From JBBROS01 sp963752225 (lineage in GTDB: Bacteria; Pseudomonadota; Alphaproteobacteria; Acetobacterales; Acetobacteraceae), in the NCBI GenBank assembly GCA_963752225.1, contig CAVVXS010000010.1:62001-126000 (forward strand): a stretch of DNA of 64,000 nucleotides, read 5' to 3'. The position numbers were made by a program, and so were the translations under genes. Numbering within the stretch: position 1 is the first letter of the stretch; every line of letters begins with the position of its first letter. Below are positions 59,902 to 64,000 of the stretch, piece after piece. Below the pieces are notes generated by a model, which saw nothing but the letters and a program-made list of their open reading frames with translations, was not told where the DNA came from and did no database searches.

Positions 59902-61488
59902 ATGAACCGACGCCGATTGCTGCAAGCCGCCTCGTTCGGCGCCGCCGCATTGGCGATGCCGTCGCTCGGCCGCGCCGCGGGCGCCAGCGTGCTGCGCTTC
60001 GTGCCTTACGTGGACCTCGCCATCCTCGACCCGATGATCAACACCGCGTCGCAGACCCGCACGCACGGCTACCTCGTCTACGACACGCTTTACGCCCAGG
60101 ATTCAGCCTTCACCGCTCAGCCGGAGATGGTGGAAGGCCACCAGATCGAGGACGATCACAAGCTGTGGACCCTCACCCTGCGGGACGGCTTGCGCTTCCA
60201 TGACGGCACGCCGGTGCTGGGCCGCGACGTGGTCGCGAGCCTCAAGCGCTGGGGCGCCGCCGATCCGGCGGGCCGGGCCATGTTTGCGCAAATGGAGGAC
60301 ATCGCCTCGCCCTCCGACCGCCTCGTCACCGTGCGGTTCCGCCGCCCGTACCGCCTGTTGCCCGACGTGCTCGGCAAGATCGCCCCCAGCATGGCCTGCA
60401 TCATGCCCGAGCGTCTGGCCGGCACGCCGCCCACCAAGGCCATCACCGAGGTGGTCGGCAGCGGCCCGTTCCGGTTCGTCGCCAATGAGCGCGTCCCTGG
60501 CTCCCGCACCGTCTACGAGCGCTTCGCCGAGTACGTGCCGCGGCCGGGCGGCGCCAGCCCCGGCCTGACCAGCGGTCCGAAGCGGGTCATGGTGGACCGG
60601 GTCGAATGGCTGACCATGCCCGAGGCGGGTACCGCGGCCGCCGCGCTGCGCAACGGCGAGGTGGATTGGTGGGAAGCGCCGCCGCCCGACCTGCTGCCGA
60701 TGCTGCGCGGTGACCGCAGCCTCGTCACCGCGGTGCGCGACAAGACCGGGGTGATGCCGGTGCTGCGCTTCAACTGCCTGCAGCCGCCGTTCAACAACCC
60801 GGCCGTCCGCCGCGCCGCCCTCGCCGCCGCGAGCCAGCGCGACTTCATGCAGGCGTTCAGCAGCGACCCGAGCTTGTGGAAGGACGGGGTCGGCCTGTTC
60901 ACCCCCGAGACCCCGATGGCCAATGCGGCCGGGCTCGACCGGCTGCGGGCGGAGCCGGACCTTGCCGCCGCCAAGCGCGCGATCGCCGGGTCCGGCTACG
61001 CCGGCGAGCGGCTGGTCGTGATGCAGCCGACCGACCACCCGGTGAACAACGCGATGTCGCAGGTCGGCGCAGACCTGTTCAAGCAGCTCGGCCTCAACGT
61101 GGACCTGCAGGCGATGGACGCCGGCACCATGTTCCAGCGGCGGGCCAACCGCGAAGGCGTGGACCGCGGCGGCTGGAGCTGCTTCCCGTCCATGGTCGGC
61201 GGCGCCGACACGCTGACCCCGGCCGTCTCGTTCCTGACCCGCGGCAACGGCGCCGACGCCTGGTATGGCTGGCCCACAATCCCGCCGCTGGAAGAAGCCC
61301 GCGCCGCCTGGTTCGACGCGCCCGACCTCCCCGCCCAACGAGCCTTGTGCGAGCGGATGCAGCTTGCCGTGCTCGACGCCGCGCCACATATCGGCCTCGG
61401 GCAAATCCTCCAGCCGACCTCGGTACGAAAGAACGTCAGCGGCGTGCTAGACGGTTTCGCCAAGTTCTGGAACGTGCAGAAGGGCTGA
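59902..61488 (+). CDS. Family 5 ABC substrate-binding protein
   Basis: 528-aa periplasmic binding protein of the peptide/nickel/opine type with a Tat-like signal (NRRRLLQAASFGAAALAMPSLGRA). Mature motifs: DPMINTASQTRTHGYLVYDTLY, WTLTLRDGLRFHDGTPVLGRDVVASLKRW. ATG 59902 follows GGGAGA. No permease genes follow; the next gene is an unrelated exporter. Confidence 0.88.
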   Translation: MNRRRLLQAASFGAAALAMPSLGRAAGASVLRFVPYVDLAILDPMINTASQTRTHGYLVYDTLYAQDSAFTAQPEMVEGHQIEDDHKLWTLTLRDGLRFHDGTPVLGRDVVASLKRWGAADPAGRAMFAQMEDIASPSDRLVTVRFRRPYRLLPDVLGKIAPSMACIMPERLAGTPPTKAITEVVGSGPFRFVANERVPGSRTVYERFAEYVPRPGGASPGLTSGPKRVMVDRVEWLTMPEAGTAAAALRNGEVDWWEAPPPDLLPMLRGDRSLVTAVRDKTGVMPVLRFNCLQPPFNNPAVRRAALAAASQRDFMQAFSSDPSLWKDGVGLFTPETPMANAAGLDRLRAEPDLAAAKRAIAGSGYAGERLVVMQPTDHPVNNAMSQVGADLFKQLGLNVDLQAMDAGTMFQRRANREGVDRGGWSCFPSMVGGADTLTPAVSFLTRGNGADAWYGWPTIPPLEEARAAWFDAPDLPAQRALCERMQLAVLDAAPHIGLGQILQPTSVRKNVSGVLDGFAKFWNVQKG

Positions 61489-61530
61489 CGCACCGGCGTC
61501 GCCCGGCCGTTCGACCGGGAGACCACCTCC

Positions 61531-63345
61531 ATCCCACCCGACGCACCCGACCGCACCGGCACGCTCGCCAACGTCCCGAAACTATTCGCCCAGGTTTGGC
61601 ACACCAGCCCCGCTTTGACCGTTGCCAGCGTCCTGCTGCGGCTCTTGCGCGCGGTACAGCCGCCGGCCGTGCTTTACGTCGGCAAGCTCGTGATCAACGA
61701 GATCCTGGCCCGCTCGGCCGACCCGCCCGGGCTCGGCTCCGGGCGCCTGACCCACCTCGCCGTGCTGATCGCGCTCGAATTCGGCCTGGTCGTCGCCGCC
61801 GACCTGCTCGCGCGCGCCACCAACTGGGCCGACGCCACCTTGGGCGAGCTGCATGCCAACCTGGTCAGCGTCCAGTTGATGGAGCACGCGGCCCGGCTCG
61901 ACTTGCATCATTTCGAGTCGAGCGAGTACCAGGACCGGCTCGAGCGGGCGCGGCGCCAGGCCGGCGGCCGCACCGGGTTGATCGCGCAGCTGCTGGGCCA
62001 GGGGCAGGACGTCATCACCATCGTGGCGCTGGCCGCCGGGCTGCTGACCGCCGCCCCATGGCCGATCGTGCTGCTGGTGCTCGCTTCGTTGCCGGCGGTG
62101 CTGGGTGAGGCGCGGTTCAACGCCGAGGCTTACCGCCTCAGCCGCCGCACCACGCCGGAGCGGCGCGAGCTCGACTACATCCGCCTGATCGGCGCCAGTG
62201 CCGACAGCGCGAAGGAGATCAAGCTGTTCGGCCTGGGCGGTTTCCTGGTCGAGCGCTTCCGGGGCCTGGCGCAGTCGCTGTTCCGCGCCAACCGCCGGCT
62301 CGCGCTGCGCCGGGCCGTTTGGGGCGGGGTGTTCGCAACCGCCGGGTCGCTCGCCTATTACGGCGCCTATGCCGTGCTGGTGTGGCGCACGGTCGAGGGC
62401 GGACTGACCTTGGGCGACCTCACCTTCCTGAGTGGCTCGCTGCTGCGCCTGCACGGACTGCTGCAAGGGCTGCTGCTCGGCGTCACCCAAGTCGCCGGGC
62501 AGGCGCAATACCTCGACGACCTGTTCTCGTTTTTCGCCATCCGCCCCGGCATCGTCTCGCCGGCACATCCGATCCCGTTTCCGGCGCCGATGCGCGACGG
62601 CATCGTCTTCGAGTCGGTCGGCTTCCGCTACCCCGGCACCGACCGCTGGGCCGTGCGCGGCCTGAGCTTCGTGCTTGGCGCCGGCGAGACCTTGGCACTG
62701 GTCGGCGAGAACGGCGCCGGCAAAACGACCATCGTCAAGCTGCTGACCCGGCTCTACGACCCAACCGAAGGCCGCATCACCGTGGACGGCGTCGACCTGC
62801 GTGACATCGCCCTCGACGACCTGCGCGACCATGTCGGCGTGATTTTTCAGGATTTCATCCGCTACAACTTCACAGCGGGTGAGAACATTGCGGTCGGCCG
62901 CACCGAGGCCGCCGACAACCAGCCTCGTATCGAAGCGGCGGCGCAAAGCAGCCTCGCGGACACCGTCATCGCCCGCCTGCGCCGCGGCTACGACCAGAAG
63001 CTCGGGCGGCGCTTTGCCGGCGGCCAGGACCTGTCGGGCGGCGAGTGGCAGAAGGTCGCCATCGCGCGGGCCTACATGCGTGACGCCGACCTGCTCATCC
63101 TCGACGAGCCGACCGCCGCCCTCGATGCTCGCGCCGAAGCGGAGGTGTTCGACCGGTTCGCGGCACTCAGCCATGGCCGCACCGCGGTGCTGATCTCGCA
63201 TCGGTTCTCCACCGTGCGACGGGCAGACCGGATCGTCGTGCTCGAGGACGGGCGCGTGCTGGAAAGCGGCAGCCACGCCGCTTTGCTGCGCGCCGGCGGC
63301 CGCTATGCCGAGCTGTTTCGCTTGCAGGCGGCCGGGTACGCGTAA
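61531..63345 (+). CDS. ABC exporter (fused membrane and ATPase domains), apparent ATC start
   Basis: About 604-aa half-transporter: six-span membrane domain (about residues 20-320), Walker A LVGENGAGKTTIVKLL, Q-loop VIFQDFIRYNFTAG, signature LSGGEWQKVAIARAY, Walker B LLILDEPTAALDA, H-loop LISHRFSTV. The frame is open from the previous stop at 61488, and residues PDRTGTLANVPKLFAQVWHTSP before the first normal codon (TTG 61615) look like the true N-terminus. No ATG/GTG/TTG exists there; ATC 61531 has GGGAGA 8 bases upstream. Confidence 0.85.
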   Translation: MPPDAPDRTGTLANVPKLFAQVWHTSPALTVASVLLRLLRAVQPPAVLYVGKLVINEILARSADPPGLGSGRLTHLAVLIALEFGLVVAADLLARATNWADATLGELHANLVSVQLMEHAARLDLHHFESSEYQDRLERARRQAGGRTGLIAQLLGQGQDVITIVALAAGLLTAAPWPIVLLVLASLPAVLGEARFNAEAYRLSRRTTPERRELDYIRLIGASADSAKEIKLFGLGGFLVERFRGLAQSLFRANRRLALRRAVWGGVFATAGSLAYYGAYAVLVWRTVEGGLTLGDLTFLSGSLLRLHGLLQGLLLGVTQVAGQAQYLDDLFSFFAIRPGIVSPAHPIPFPAPMRDGIVFESVGFRYPGTDRWAVRGLSFVLGAGETLALVGENGAGKTTIVKLLTRLYDPTEGRITVDGVDLRDIALDDLRDHVGVIFQDFIRYNFTAGENIAVGRTEAADNQPRIEAAAQSSLADTVIARLRRGYDQKLGRRFAGGQDLSGGEWQKVAIARAYMRDADLLILDEPTAALDARAEAEVFDRFAALSHGRTAVLISHRFSTVRRADRIVVLEDGRVLESGSHAALLRAGGRYAELFRLQAAGYA

Positions 63346-63511
63346 CCGGCGTCCGCGAGGTAGGACCTCCGCAAGCTGCCTCCCCCTACCGCAACGGACC
63401 GAAATTCGATGCGCTGAACATTTCGTGATGGGAACGTTACCGGTCGTTACGTTGTTGATGCATGGCGAATGACCGGCCGGCCGAGGACGGCGCTGCCTGC
63501 TTAGAGGGCCC

Positions 63512-64000
63512 ATGAGTGAACAGATCAGCCCGAGCGGGGGTTTTGCCGCGGTTCCCGCAAGACTGAACACCGGCTTCGACCGTCATGCCCTAGAGCCGGC
63601 CTGGCGCGGCGACACGCTCATCTGGCTCGGTCTCGCGGTGGCGCTCTGCGCCGCCCTCGACGCGTTCCATCTCGGCCGGGCGTCACTTTGGACTGACGAG
63701 ATCTTCTCCCGCTACTACTTCGACGTGTTCGGGCTGCACTTCCTGCTGACCGACGGTCTGCAGCACGAGCCGACGCCGCCGACCCACGCCATCCTGCTAC
63801 GCGGCTGGATGGCCGTGTTCGGCGACAGCGAAGCCGCCCTTCGCGCGATGTCGGCGGTGGCCTACGCGGCCTGCGTTCCCGTGATCTACCTGCTGGCCCG
63901 GCGGTTCGGGCCGCAGCGCCAGGCGGTCGCAGCGGCAATGCTGTTCGCGCTCTCGCCGTTCGGCCTGCACTTCGCCCAGGAAGCACGAACCTACGCGCTC
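63512..64000 (+). CDS. GT39-like membrane glycosyltransferase (partial)
   Basis: First 163 codons of a multi-span lipid-linked sugar transferase of the ArnT/PMT type. After a short N-terminal tail come a membrane span (TLIWLGLAVALCAALDAFH), the acidic loop motif SLWTDEIFSRYY, and LHFAQEARTYAL, matching conserved W-x-D-E and Q/E-A-R-x-Y-A-L positions in the family. Continues past the right edge. Confidence 0.85.
   Translation, partial: MSEQISPSGGFAAVPARLNTGFDRHALEPAWRGDTLIWLGLAVALCAALDAFHLGRASLWTDEIFSRYYFDVFGLHFLLTDGLQHEPTPPTHAILLRGWMAVFGDSEAALRAMSAVAYAACVPVIYLLARRFGPQRQAVAAAMLFALSPFGLHFAQEARTYAL

Overview
The window is 64 kb of very GC-rich DNA, densely packed and mostly read from the minus strand. 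Many neighbouring genes overlap by 1-4 bases (ATGA, GTGA or TGATG junctions). Gene content (ScpA/ScpB, a SPOR-domain protein beside argS and nagZ, ErpA, Tat-type signals on binding proteins, sigma-54 control, many sugar-acid and organic-acid catabolic genes) fits an alphaproteobacterium. Rhodospirillales/Acetobacteraceae is my best guess from gene style, not a proven assignment. I see no tRNA, rRNA, CRISPR array or intact insertion sequence.

Layout. 1-5.7 kb: the edge of a soluble diiron monooxygenase locus (hydroxylase alpha subunit, truncated by the window edge), with a 62-aa protein, a WD40-like protein and a zinc alcohol dehydrogenase. Divergent from these is an AcoR-type sigma-54 activator. 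Two near-consensus -24/-12 promoters and paired dyads upstream of them suggest one sigma-54 circuit. 5.7-13.2 kb: housekeeping genes (scpB, scpA, an M50 protease, nagZ, a SPOR protein, argS, dgt, erpA), then xth. 14-19.6 kb: dgoK-dgoA for 2-keto-3-deoxygalactonate, a frameshifted SDR, and an ABC ATPase-SDR-malate/lactate dehydrogenase operon. 19.6-26.2 kb: a bicupin, a calpain-like protease, an amidohydrolase, a D-amino-acid lyase/racemase-like and threonine-synthase-like pair, and an M20 hydrolase. 26.2-28.6 kb: a less GC-rich patch with a possible transposase scrap, a parallel beta-helix protein, a strong hairpin and a VOC protein.

28.6-43 kb: a catabolic region with an AtuA-type pair plus a binding protein, an MBL hydrolase, two coupled methyltransferases, a secreted LVIVD propeller, a DUF1003 protein, and a minus-strand run of UxaA, HpcH/HpaI, dienelactone-hydrolase and DapA-type enzymes, with an aldo-keto reductase. 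43-52 kb: a degenerate receiver behind a 20-bp palindrome, a GNAT, and a complete kdp potassium system (27-aa peptide-kdpF-A-B-C-D-E) with a good KdpE box. 52-61.5 kb: a NitT/TauT/Ssu-type ABC transporter, two separate two-subunit thiamine-pyrophosphate decarboxylases on opposite strands, an enolase-superfamily enzyme beside a decayed relative, a DUF1932 dehydrogenase and a family 5 binding protein. 61.5-64 kb: an ABC exporter that seems to lack a normal start codon, and the start of a GT39-like membrane glycosyltransferase.

The points most worth following are the sigma-54 monooxygenase circuit, the 27-aa protein ahead of KdpF, the apparent AUC start of the ABC exporter, the duplicated split TPP decarboxylases beside an enolase-superfamily remnant, and the palindrome/receiver module.
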